Source: Microbacteriaceae bacterium VKM Ac-2855 (GTDB taxonomy: Bacteria > Actinomycetota > Actinomycetes > Actinomycetales > Microbacteriaceae). Taken from it: a DNA stretch of 64,000 nucleotides. Below, one piece after another: positions 22,027 to 29,853 of this stretch (within the stretch, counting starts at the first letter, position 1; the number at the start of each line of letters is the position of its first letter). The notes beneath the pieces were generated by a model that did not search any database, was not told the origin of the DNA, and saw nothing but the letters and a program-made list of their open reading frames with translations. The position numbers and the translations under genes were made by a program. Where the stretch lies: the NCBI GenBank assembly GCA_013204985.1, contig JABMLG010000005.1:124001-188000 (forward strand). The letters run 5' to 3'.

Positions 22027-24051
22027 GTGGCCATCCAGACCGCCCTCGACGCCGTTCGCGCGGCCCCCACCCTGCTCGAAGGGATGCGGCGCGCCGACGA
22101 ACTCACCGTTGCGGCCGTCAGCGACGGCGGGGCTCGGGCCGTGAAGGTCCTCGCCCGTGCCGCCCGCGAGGACGACGACCAGCTCGCCGCGATCGCCGCG
22201 GTGCACGCGCTCGCGCAGATCTTCGACGACGCCGCCGATGCAGCCCTCCTCGACCTTCTCGACGGCGAGCGCGCTTTCCTGCGCGAACACGCCGCGTGGG
22301 CGATCGGCGGTCGCCTGCCGCGCCTCGAAGCCATCGCCGGGCTCGTGCAACTGGTGCGGGTCGGCGGATTCGCGGGCATGCTCGCCCAGCGCACCCTCGG
22401 TCTCTGGGGCGCCTCCCTGCCCGATCATCTTGCGCTCGCGCTCGAGGGCGCTCTGCTCGCCGAGACCGGCGGCGACTCGCGCGCCCGCCTCGTCGAGACG
22501 ATCGGCCTGGTGCCCGGTGTGATCCCCGAACGGCTGCTGCTGCGCGTCGCGGGTGACGGCGAGGAGTTCTTCGGCGCCCGCTCGGCCGCTGTGGCGGCGC
22601 TCGGTGACCGTCGGGCCGGCGCTGCTCTGCTGGCGAGTCTCGCCGCGACGGACGGGCCGCTCACCGCGACCGCTCGCCTCGCAGCGGCCGACCACCTCGA
22701 CTCGGCGCCGTCGGATCACGGCCGTACCGTGGCACAGCTGTTCCTGCACGCCGACATCGACGGTTCGCTCAGTCGCGTCGGTGCGGGTGACAACGGCGGT
22801 ATCGCCACCCTGCTCGTGCGGCTCGGCGACGCGCTCATCGCCCAGGGTGCGGCCGAGCGGGTCATCACCCTGTCGCGAGGAACCCCCGAGCAGGCCCTGC
22901 ATCCTCTCGCCGCCGAGCACGCCTTCGCGACGGTGCCCTTCGACGGCGCCCCGGTCTCGATGGCCGAGTCCTGGCCGCGCCGGATCGCGGCCGAGCGCGG
23001 CATCCGTCGCGCGCTGCGCGCAGCGGGCCATGTCGACGTACTGCACCTGCGGATGGCCGACGTCGGCTCGCTCGCCGCCGCATCCGTCGCCCGCGAACTC
23101 GACATCCCCATCGTCTTCACCGTCGCTCCGGATCCGCACGGCGCGATCGACGCGCAGGAGCGGGCGGGCACGCTCACCCGCGGCAACTTCGGCGAGCGCG
23201 ACGCGATCGAGCACCTCTGGTTCCGCGTGCGGCTCGTGCAGCGCCTCGCGGCCGACTCCGCGCACACCGTACTGTTCCCCCGCCCCGACCTCGAGCGCAG
23301 CCTGCGCGAGTTGGTGGGCATCGACGTGTCAGCGCATCCGGAACGTCACACCATCGTGCCCGAGGGCATCGACCTCGACCGGGTCGATTCGGCGGTGGCC
23401 GCCCGCGGCTCGGACGCACCCGAACTCGACACCCTGCTCTCGAGCCTCCCTGCCGAGAGGCGCGGTCTGCCGCTGCTGATCAGCGTCGGTCGGATGCATC
23501 GGGTCAAGGGCATGGCCGCGCTCGCGGAGGCGTGGTCGGCGGATGCGCGACTCCATTCGAGCGCGAACCTTCTGATCGTCGGCGGCGACGTCGCCGACCC
23601 GAGCGCCGACGAGCGCGAGCAGTTCGACCGCATCGCGGCCGTCGCCGCGCCCGGGCTGCTGCTCGCCGGTCATCGCCCCAACGACCAGGTGGCGCGCTGG
23701 CTCGCCGCCGCGCGGTTCGGTCGGCCCGGCCTGGCGGCTCCCGGCGGCGCCTACGTCTGCGCGAGTCAGAAGGAGGAGTTCGGCATCGCTCTGCTCGAGG
23801 CGATCGCGACCGGTCTGCCGGTGGTCGCTCCGAACGCGGGCGGTCCGGCCACGTATGTGCAGGACGGCGTGACCGGACTGCTCGTCGACACCGCGGATCC
23901 GCAGGCGCTGACCGCAGCGGTACAGGAGGCACTGACGCTGCAGCCGGTCGGCGGTCGTGCGATGGTCGCCGAGCGATACACGATCGCTGCGATGGCGCGG
24001 GCTCTCGCGCCGGTGTACGCGGAGGCGGCGCGCCAGGCGGTTCCCGCGTGA
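22027..24051 (+). CDS. HEAT-repeat/glycosyltransferase family 4 fusion protein
   Basis: A 674-residue two-part protein. Residues about 25-290 are Ala/Leu-rich helical pairs of HEAT type (AAIAAVHALAQIFDD, REHAAWAIGGRLPRLEA). Residues about 300-674 are a GT-B glycosyltransferase of the GT4 kind, with ISVGRMHRVKG, the EX7E motif in KEEFGIALLEA, and NAGGPATYVQDGVTG. GT4 enzymes transfer sugars from nucleotide sugars. The HEAT part may bind a protein or glycan partner. It has GTG start 22027 with GAAAGGG upstream and overlaps the next gene by 4 bp. I do not know this fusion as a characterised enzyme. Confidence 0.82.
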   Translation: MAIQTALDAVRAAPTLLEGMRRADELTVAAVSDGGARAVKVLARAAREDDDQLAAIAAVHALAQIFDDAADAALLDLLDGERAFLREHAAWAIGGRLPRLEAIAGLVQLVRVGGFAGMLAQRTLGLWGASLPDHLALALEGALLAETGGDSRARLVETIGLVPGVIPERLLLRVAGDGEEFFGARSAAVAALGDRRAGAALLASLAATDGPLTATARLAAADHLDSAPSDHGRTVAQLFLHADIDGSLSRVGAGDNGGIATLLVRLGDALIAQGAAERVITLSRGTPEQALHPLAAEHAFATVPFDGAPVSMAESWPRRIAAERGIRRALRAAGHVDVLHLRMADVGSLAAASVARELDIPIVFTVAPDPHGAIDAQERAGTLTRGNFGERDAIEHLWFRVRLVQRLAADSAHTVLFPRPDLERSLRELVGIDVSAHPERHTIVPEGIDLDRVDSAVAARGSDAPELDTLLSSLPAERRGLPLLISVGRMHRVKGMAALAEAWSADARLHSSANLLIVGGDVADPSADEREQFDRIAAVAAPGLLLAGHRPNDQVARWLAAARFGRPGLAAPGGAYVCASQKEEFGIALLEAIATGLPVVAPNAGGPATYVQDGVTGLLVDTADPQALTAAVQEALTLQPVGGRAMVAERYTIAAMARALAPVYAEAARQAVPA

Positions 24052-25364
24052 CGCTGCTGATCATCAGTCCCGACTACGCCTCGCACTTGCTGCCCCTGGC
24101 GACGCTGGGCACCGAATGGTTGCGCCGCGGCGAGCGCGTCGTGGTCGCCACAGGCACGGCGACGGCGTCGATCGTCGAGGCCTTCGGGTTCGAGCACGCT
24201 CTGCTGCGCCTGGGCCGCGGGTCGAATCCGGGCACCATCCGCGCGGAGGAGCAGGTCGCCGAGGAGGATGCGTCGTTGCGCGGCTTCTTCGCCGCGACAC
24301 GCGTGGGCATGGTCGCGACGCTCGACTACCAGGCGCGCGAGCGGCTGACCGACTTGCTCTGGGACCCCCGCGGGGTCGCGACGGCGCTCGCCGCCATCAT
24401 CGCCGACGTCCAGCCCGACCAGGTGATCGTCGACCACCTCGCCTTCACCGCCCGGCTCGCGCTCGATGCGGCCGGCGTGCGCTACGGCGACGTCGTGCTG
24501 GGGCATCCGTCGGCGCTCACCGTGGCGGGCGAGGTGTACGGTTTCCCGCCTGCGTGGCCTTCGGCCTTCACCCCGGCGCAGCACGATCTCGACGAACTGT
24601 GGCGCCGGTGCACGCAGGTGCGCGACTCCTTCACCGCCGAGTGGAACGCAGCCCTCGCCGAGCTCGACCCTGCAGCCGACCCGGTGCCGGATGCGTTCGC
24701 CACCAGCGGCGAGGTGCTGCTGCTGAACTATCCCGGCGCCCTGCATCCTGCCGCTCGCACGGCGGCCCTGCCGCCGCACGCCTTCCTCGGCTCGGCCGTG
24801 CGCGAGGAACCCGTCGACGACGAGGTCGCCGCCTGGCTCGCCGCCGACGACGCTCCCGTGGTCTACGTGAGTTTCGGCAGCTTCCTCTCGGTACGGGCGG
24901 ATGTGCTCGCCCGCGTCGCGACCGCGCTGCAACAGGTGCGGATCGGCGGCCGTGCGGTGCGCGCCGCGGTCGCCGTGGGCGCGGCCGATCCGCTCGAACT
25001 CGCCGATGCCGGCTGGGGCAGTGTGCCCGACGGCTGGCTGGTGCGCGGCTTCCTGCCACAGGTCACCCTGCTGCGGGCGTCCGCACTCGCCGTCACGCAC
25101 GGCGGCAACAACAGCGTGACCGAGGCGCTCACCGCGAGCGTGCCGATGGTGGTGCTGCCGTTCTCCACCGACCAGTTCGCGGGAGCGGCTGCGCTGGTGG
25201 ATGCGGGCTTCGCCGAGGCGCTCGACCCGAACGCGGCCACGGTGGCCGAACTGCGAGCGGCGATCGAGCGGATGCTGGCGGCACCGCGCCCCGGGCTGGC
25301 CGAGCTGGCCGCGTCGCTGCAGCAGACCCCCGGGCCCGCGCGAGCGTACGAGGCCTTGCGGTGA
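24048..25364 (+). CDS. UGT-type glycosyltransferase (GT1 family)
   Basis: A 438-residue GT-B glycosyltransferase. The donor-binding signature of macrolide/UGT-type enzymes is clear near residues 325-370: GFLPQVTLLRASALAVTHGG, then NNSVTEALTASVPMVV and FSTDQ. The N-terminal half begins LLIISPDYASHLLPLATLG, the acceptor-side Rossmann fold, without a signal peptide. Such enzymes glycosylate small molecules, lipids or sterols in the cytosol. GTG 24048 overlaps the previous stop (GTGA), and the next gene overlaps in the same way, so three proteins are made as a unit. Confidence 0.88.
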   Translation: MTLLIISPDYASHLLPLATLGTEWLRRGERVVVATGTATASIVEAFGFEHALLRLGRGSNPGTIRAEEQVAEEDASLRGFFAATRVGMVATLDYQARERLTDLLWDPRGVATALAAIIADVQPDQVIVDHLAFTARLALDAAGVRYGDVVLGHPSALTVAGEVYGFPPAWPSAFTPAQHDLDELWRRCTQVRDSFTAEWNAALAELDPAADPVPDAFATSGEVLLLNYPGALHPAARTAALPPHAFLGSAVREEPVDDEVAAWLAADDAPVVYVSFGSFLSVRADVLARVATALQQVRIGGRAVRAAVAVGAADPLELADAGWGSVPDGWLVRGFLPQVTLLRASALAVTHGGNNSVTEALTASVPMVVLPFSTDQFAGAAALVDAGFAEALDPNAATVAELRAAIERMLAAPRPGLAELAASLQQTPGPARAYEALR

Positions 25365-25636
25365 CAGCGCTCGCGCCCGCCACGGCGCTGTACACGGATG
25401 CGGTGCTCACGGCCCCGGCGGCGCTCGCCGCGGTGGCGCGTGCGCTCGGTTCGCGTGTCGTCGGTGGAGGCACGGCCTCGGCGCATGTGCCGTTGAGCGG
25501 CGGCGGTCGCGCGACGGTCGCGGTCGCGAAGTTCGGCGACGAGGTGCCGGTCACGATCGACGTCGTGGGCGACGCCGTGGCCGTCGCTGACGCGTTGCGG
25601 GCGGTGGGCTGGTCGGTGCGGCTCGGGTTGGTGTGA
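25361..25636 (+). CDS. Unknown 91-residue protein of the glycosyltransferase operon
   Basis: A 91-residue protein of no family I recognise. It is Ala/Val-rich with alternating hydrophobic residues (RATVAVAKFGDEVPVTIDVV), suggesting a small alpha/beta fold, and has no signal peptide or membrane segment. The GTG start overlaps the preceding stop codon by 4 bp, which strongly supports it being translated with the two glycosyltransferases. The stop overlaps the left end of a long inverted repeat. It may be an accessory or stability subunit; that is only context. Confidence 0.65.
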   Translation: MTALAPATALYTDAVLTAPAALAAVARALGSRVVGGGTASAHVPLSGGGRATVAVAKFGDEVPVTIDVVGDAVAVADALRAVGWSVRLGLV

Positions 25637-25738
25637 AACGACGGATCGCGCGCGAGGTCACCCGATTCCGGCGGCCGCAATCCGCGTGATTCCGCGGGTC
25701 CGATCCGGTGCGGTTCGGTGGCGTCCTTCGTTTCACAC
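25631..25738. terminator. Long imperfect hairpin between convergent genes
   Basis: GTGTGAAACGA (25631-25641) and its complement (25728-25738) enclose CGGATCG/CGATCCG and GGCGGCCGC sequences that extend the pairing. It fills most of the 135-bp gap between the 91-residue gene and the convergent glycosyltransferase. It probably ends both transcripts. Confidence 0.5.
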
Positions 25739-25771
25739 GGCGGGCACCGTCGACCCACCACGAGGGTGCGA

Positions 25772-26434
25772 TCAGCCGCCGAATTCGCGCACCAGCGCCG
25801 CGACCGCCTCGCGACCGTGCGCCGCGGCGTCTCGATAGCGCTGCATCCGCGCAGCATTGGCCTCGTACTGCTCGCCCTCGCGCTGCTGCGTCTCGTGCTG
25901 CAGGGCGTATACACGGCCCTCGTGCCGCGCGGGTTCGGCGCCGAGCAGCATGGTGTGCGCAAGCAACCAGGCGGAGTCCTCGAAGCCCCAGCCGCGGAAG
26001 CCCTCATCCTGACCACCGTGCGCCGCCCAGGTCCGCGGGGTGGTCACGTAGACGCCCGAGCAGGCGCCGTGGATCAGGGTGAAGTCGCACTCGGCGAGCG
26101 GTGTGCCGGCGAGGTGCTGCGCCGAGCCGTCGAGGCCGAGCCAGCGGTATTCGGAGTACGGCAGATGCACAACGCCGTCGACCGCAGCGGCGAGCGCAGC
26201 GAGGAGTGGCGCGCGCTCGGGGATCGTGTCGGCGTCGCCGATCACGAGCGGTTCGTCGGGTTCCGCCGCCGCGACACCGAGGTTGCGGCAGCGGGCGAGG
26301 TTGAACGGCACATCATCGCTGTCGACGGTGACGATGTTCGCGCCCTCGAGATTGTCGCGATACCAGCTCGAGACGGCGTCGAAGGCGACGAGTCGGGAGG
26401 GCTGCGGGCGCCAGGGGATGATCACGGTCGTCAC
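25772..26434 (-). CDS. GT2-like glycosyltransferase
   Basis: A 220-residue protein starting VTTVIIPWRPQPSR, the GT-A nucleotide-sugar fold. A DxD-like GDADTIPE lies near residue 70, and GFRGWGFEDSAWLL near residue 145 is the acceptor-site motif seen in galactosyltransferase C-terminal domains. There are no membrane segments. The GTG start at 26434 lies exactly 6 nt downstream of TAGGCT (minus strand, 26441-26446), pointing to leaderless transcription. It is convergent with the glycosyltransferase operon and may act on the same product, which is not shown. Confidence 0.8.
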   Translation of the reverse strand: MTTVIIPWRPQPSRLVAFDAVSSWYRDNLEGANIVTVDSDDVPFNLARCRNLGVAAAEPDEPLVIGDADTIPERAPLLAALAAAVDGVVHLPYSEYRWLGLDGSAQHLAGTPLAECDFTLIHGACSGVYVTTPRTWAAHGGQDEGFRGWGFEDSAWLLAHTMLLGAEPARHEGRVYALQHETQQREGEQYEANAARMQRYRDAAAHGREAVAALVREFGG

Positions 26435-26482
26435 CCCTGAAGCCTAGGCACTACGGCGCCTGTGCGGCGGGCCGGCGGCGGG

Positions 26483-27379
26483 TCAGCCTCGCGCGGCGGA
26501 CTCCGCCAACGACAGCGCGCCGAGCACGCCGGCGTCGTCGCCCAGGGCCGGCGGCAGGATGCGGATGCGGCCCGCATCCGTTCCGTTCGCGCCGGGCGGG
26601 CCCATCAGCCGCTCGATCTCGCGCTCGACGAGCGGGAGCAGGCCGGGGGTCTTCGAGACGCCGCCGCCGATCACCGCGAGCTGCACACCCACGGTGTAGG
26701 CGAGGGTCGCCACCAGCTGAGCGAGGTAGTACGCGCTGAAACGCAGGTTCTTCTCGGCCCGTTCGGGGTCGAGGCTGGAGCCGTCGGTACCCCACCGGCC
26801 GAGGATCGCCGGTCCGGCGACGAGCCCTTCGACGCAGTCGCCGTGGAACGGGCACGTACCCGCGAAGTCGTCCTCGGGGTGGCGGCGCACCAGCAGGTGC
26901 GCGATCTCGGGCCACCCGCTGCCGGCCAGAAGGCGGCCTCCGTTGATCAGTCCGCCGCCGACGCCGGTGCCCACGGTGAGGTAGACGAAGTCGGACGTCG
27001 ATGCGCCCGCCCCCCATCGGGCCTCGCCGAGTGCGGATCCGTTCACATCCGTCACCAGTCGCGACGGCACACCGGGCAGGGCTGCGGCGATCGCGCCGAG
27101 CACGTCGGTACCCTCCCAACCGAGCTTCGGCGTGGAGGTCAGGTGGCCGTACGTCGGCGAGGCGGGATCCACGTCGAGCGGCCCGAACGAGGCGACCCCG
27201 ACCCCCGCGATGTCGCCGTCGGCGCTGCCGAGGAAGGCGGCCACGTCGGCGAGCGTCTCGATCGGGCCGCGTGTGGGCAGGCTGGTGCGGGTGAGGATGC
27301 GCGTCGGCTCGTCGAGCGGGGCGAGCGCGCAGACGACCTTCGTCCCTCCGGTCTCGATACCGGCGATCAGCGTGGTCAT
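26483..27379 (-). CDS. ROK-family sugar kinase (fructokinase-like)
   Basis: A 298-residue ROK kinase. The ATP-binding DxGxT-like start reads GIETGGTKVVCAL. The zinc/active-site region has GSGWPEIAHLLVRRHPED, and a cysteine/histidine cluster GTCPFHGDCVEGL follows. YLTVGTGVGGGLI is the phosphate loop. The first-residue glutamate pattern (IETGGTK) is that of bacterial fructokinases or mannokinases rather than glucokinases. ATG 27379 follows GAGGGAGAA, and longer frames upstream have no support. It phosphorylates a free hexose. Confidence 0.88.
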   Translation of the reverse strand: MTTLIAGIETGGTKVVCALAPLDEPTRILTRTSLPTRGPIETLADVAAFLGSADGDIAGVGVASFGPLDVDPASPTYGHLTSTPKLGWEGTDVLGAIAAALPGVPSRLVTDVNGSALGEARWGAGASTSDFVYLTVGTGVGGGLINGGRLLAGSGWPEIAHLLVRRHPEDDFAGTCPFHGDCVEGLVAGPAILGRWGTDGSSLDPERAEKNLRFSAYYLAQLVATLAYTVGVQLAVIGGGVSKTPGLLPLVEREIERLMGPPGANGTDAGRIRILPPALGDDAGVLGALSLAESAARG

Positions 27380-27577
27380 GGCGCGATTCTCCCTCGAATT
27401 CTCACGGTGGCATCGGCCACGATACCGACTGCCCGCGCCCGTTTCTTTCTTCGTACCTGCTGTGGAGTGATCCTTCGTGGGTGTTGGCCCGCTGGGCATC
27501 GGCATGATGCTGTGCCCCTGCCGTACGCATGATGAGGGGGGTGCTGTCACCCGCTCCTCCGTGCCCGGTGTCTCCTC

Positions 27578-27613
27578 GCGGGTGCCGGTCGGCTGAATCG
27601 ACCGCGCACCCGC
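27578..27613 (-). terminator. Terminator of the GH1/SDR transcript
   Basis: A stem of 14 bp with one bulge: GCGGGTGCCGGTCG (27578-27591) pairs with 27599-27613. The loop is 7 nt. It begins 7 bp beyond the SDR stop codon on the minus strand, the expected place for transcription to end. Confidence 0.6.
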
Positions 27614-27619
27614 AGTCGA

Positions 27620-28447
27620 TCAGGCTCCGTCTGCGGCGATGTCTGCGAGGAGTGTCGAGACGCGCGCCTCGGCGCGCTCGCGGACGCCTCCACCTGGGGC
27701 GGAGTGGACCCGGCCGTCCTCGACCGCGCGCAGGGCCACCTCGGCGACCTCGAGCGCCGTGAGGATCCCGCCGTGCGCCGCGGCCAGCTTCCGCATGGCC
27801 TTCGGATCCATCGCAGGCGAGGGCGGCACGATTCCGAGGGTCGCGGAGTTGCGTCCGAGTGGCGTGTCGACGAGTCCCGGGCAGAGGACGGTTGCCCCGA
27901 GTGCCGGTGAGACCGCGCGCAGCTCTGCGTCGAGCGTCTCCGTCAGGCCGACGACCGCGTGCATGGTGCCCGCGTAGGGGGTGCGCCCCGGCAGTGGGGC
28001 CAGGCCTCCCGAGGAGGCGGTGTTCAGGATGTGACCCGACCCCTGTCGGACGAGGTGCGGAGCGAAGGCCCGCACTCCGTGCACGACTCCCAGGAACTTG
28101 ATGTCGATCATTCGGCGCCAGGTCTCGGGCGTCTGCTCCCACATCGGTGCTGCGGGGGAGACGACGCCCGCGTTGTTGCAGACGAGGTCCACCCGGCCGA
28201 ACTCCTCGATCGTCCGCGCGGCGAGCCGCTCGAGCGCGTCGGCGTCGGTCACGTCGACCGCCGCGCCGATGACCCGCGCTCTTTCAGAACGGAGGGTCTC
28301 GACGGCCTCGGCGACCGCCTCGACGCGGACGTCGCTCAGGACGATGTGGACCCCCCGCGCGTGCAGCGCCTCGGCGAGCCCGTAGCCGATCCCGCTTGCA
28401 GCTCCGGTGATCACGGCCACCTGGCCTGATTCGATCTTCATTCTCAT
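27620..28447 (-). CDS. SDR-family protein lacking the catalytic lysine
   Basis: A 275-residue short-chain dehydrogenase-like protein with a normal cofactor motif TGAASGIG, DVTD, NNAG and TASSGG. The active site reads Y-A-G-T-M (Tyr158, Met162) where the family has Y-x-x-x-K. The ATG codon for Met162 is unambiguous at 27962-27964. Loss of this lysine normally disables classical SDR chemistry, so the protein may bind NAD(P) without ordinary dehydrogenase activity or use another base. It lies 33 bp downstream of the GH1 gene and should be under the same LacI control. Confidence 0.85.
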   Translation of the reverse strand: MRMKIESGQVAVITGAASGIGYGLAEALHARGVHIVLSDVRVEAVAEAVETLRSERARVIGAAVDVTDADALERLAARTIEEFGRVDLVCNNAGVVSPAAPMWEQTPETWRRMIDIKFLGVVHGVRAFAPHLVRQGSGHILNTASSGGLAPLPGRTPYAGTMHAVVGLTETLDAELRAVSPALGATVLCPGLVDTPLGRNSATLGIVPPSPAMDPKAMRKLAAAHGGILTALEVAEVALRAVEDGRVHSAPGGGVRERAEARVSTLLADIAADGA

Positions 28448-28480
28448 CCGTTCGTCGTCGATATCGCTGTGTGGTCTTGC

Positions 28481-29680
28481 CTAGAGCACGTTCGAGCGCG
28501 CCGTCGCGCCGAGCCAGGCGAGGCTGGGCTTCGGGTGCCGCTGGAAGGTCGTGCGGTCGACGGCGATCAGGCCGAAGGTCGGCTCCCAATGACCCCACTC
28601 GAAGTTGTCCAACGCGCTCCAGTGCAGATACCCGCGGACGTCGATGCCGTCGCGCATCGCCCGGCCGAGTCCCTGCAGCGCCTCCGTCGTGTACGCGATG
28701 CGACGCTCGTCGTCCGACGTCGCGATGCCGTTCTCGGTGACGAGGATCGGGACGCCGCCGGTGATCTCCCACGCGTGACGGACGGCGATCTCGAGAGCCT
28801 CCGGGCGGTACGGCGAGCCGACGAGGGTGTTGTCGGGGTGTGCGGGGTGCGGGACGGGGCCGCGCGAGTCGACGGCCTGGGTGGAGTAGGCCTGCACGCC
28901 GAGGAAGTCGTCGCCGCGAGCTCCCTCCAGGAACACGTCTTCGCGTACGTGGCGCTCCTTCAGGTAGACGGCCTCGTCGGCTTCCGACGCCGCGTAGAGC
29001 GCGAGGTTGGCCGTCGTCCAGCCGACCTTCGCCGCCGTGCGCTCCCGCACGATCGCCCGAGCGGCGTGGTGCGCCTGAACGAGCCGGCGCGACGTATCGG
29101 GGAGCGGGCGGGGGAGGACGAACCCGCCCTCCGTCTGCATCGTCGGGGTGTCCATCACCGGCACCGCGTCGGCGTTGATCGTTCGAGCCATCAGGATCAT
29201 GAAGGCGAACATGTTCGGCTCGTTGATCGTGCAGACCCATTCGACCCCATCGAGGATGTCGCAGACCCGCGCGACGTAGCTCGCGAACCGCTCCAGAGCG
29301 GTCTCGCCGAGCCAGCCGCCCTCCTCGATGAACCAGCGCGGGCTCGTGAAGTGGTGGAGGGTGATGATCGGGGTGAGGCCGAGTCGGAGCGCCGTGTCGA
29401 TCATCCGCCGGTAGTGCGCGAGCTCGGCGAGGGAGAACTCCCCCGGTAGAGGTTCGACGCGCGCCCACTCGATCCCGAAGCGATAGGCGGTGAGCCCGGC
29501 GTCGGCGAGGAGGCGCATGTCCTCCTCGTAGCGGTGATAGCTGTCGACAGCGTCACCGCTGCGGGCGAAATGCGGGGAGCGCTGCTCGTAGACCCACCAA
29601 TCGCTGAGCACGTTGCCGCCCTCGATCTGGTGCGGAGCGCCGGAGGCGCCCCAGAGGAAGCCTGGGGGGAGGTCGGTCAT
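28481..29680 (-). CDS. Glycoside hydrolase family 1 beta-glycosidase
   Basis: A 399-residue GH1 enzyme. The start GFLWGASGAPHQIEGG, the acid/base Glu near residue 154 in CTINEPN and the nucleophile Glu near 316 in VTENGIA are all present, so it should be an active retaining beta-glycosidase. It is somewhat shorter than the usual 440-480 residues. No signal peptide is present, so it acts on imported glycosides. ATG 29680 has GGAAGGA upstream. Two palindromic LacI-type operators lie 56-122 bp upstream, shared with the divergent MFS gene. Confidence 0.9.
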   Translation of the reverse strand: MTDLPPGFLWGASGAPHQIEGGNVLSDWWVYEQRSPHFARSGDAVDSYHRYEEDMRLLADAGLTAYRFGIEWARVEPLPGEFSLAELAHYRRMIDTALRLGLTPIITLHHFTSPRWFIEEGGWLGETALERFASYVARVCDILDGVEWVCTINEPNMFAFMILMARTINADAVPVMDTPTMQTEGGFVLPRPLPDTSRRLVQAHHAARAIVRERTAAKVGWTTANLALYAASEADEAVYLKERHVREDVFLEGARGDDFLGVQAYSTQAVDSRGPVPHPAHPDNTLVGSPYRPEALEIAVRHAWEITGGVPILVTENGIATSDDERRIAYTTEALQGLGRAMRDGIDVRGYLHWSALDNFEWGHWEPTFGLIAVDRTTFQRHPKPSLAWLGATARSNVL

Positions 29681-29735
29681 CGGACGGTGTCCTTCCGGAA
29701 GTGCTGCGTCGTCGTCGAGGCAGCGGAGGGGAGTG

Positions 29736-29749
29736 GTGACGCGTGTCAC
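29736..29749. promoter_or_regulatory. LacI-type operator 1
   Basis: GTGACGCGTGTCAC, with perfect 5-bp arms GTGAC/GTCAC around GCGT. It lies 56 bp upstream of the GH1 start. It matches the two other sites of this cluster in arms and spacing. Confidence 0.75.
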
Positions 29750-29788
29750 TTTAGCTCTTGCGTGAACAGAGTGCACCATTCATACTCG

Positions 29789-29802
29789 GTGACGCGAGTC
29801 AC
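29789..29802. promoter_or_regulatory. LacI-type operator 2
   Basis: GTGACGCGAGTCAC within the longer dyad GGTGAC-GCGA-GTCACC. It lies 52 bp upstream of the MFS start. Its sequence is the exact reverse complement of operator 3 upstream of GH2, strong evidence for one regulator. Confidence 0.8.
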
Positions 29803-29853
29803 CACTCGACACACGTCCCTATCCCGACAGCGTTCAGACAACGGAGTTATGAC

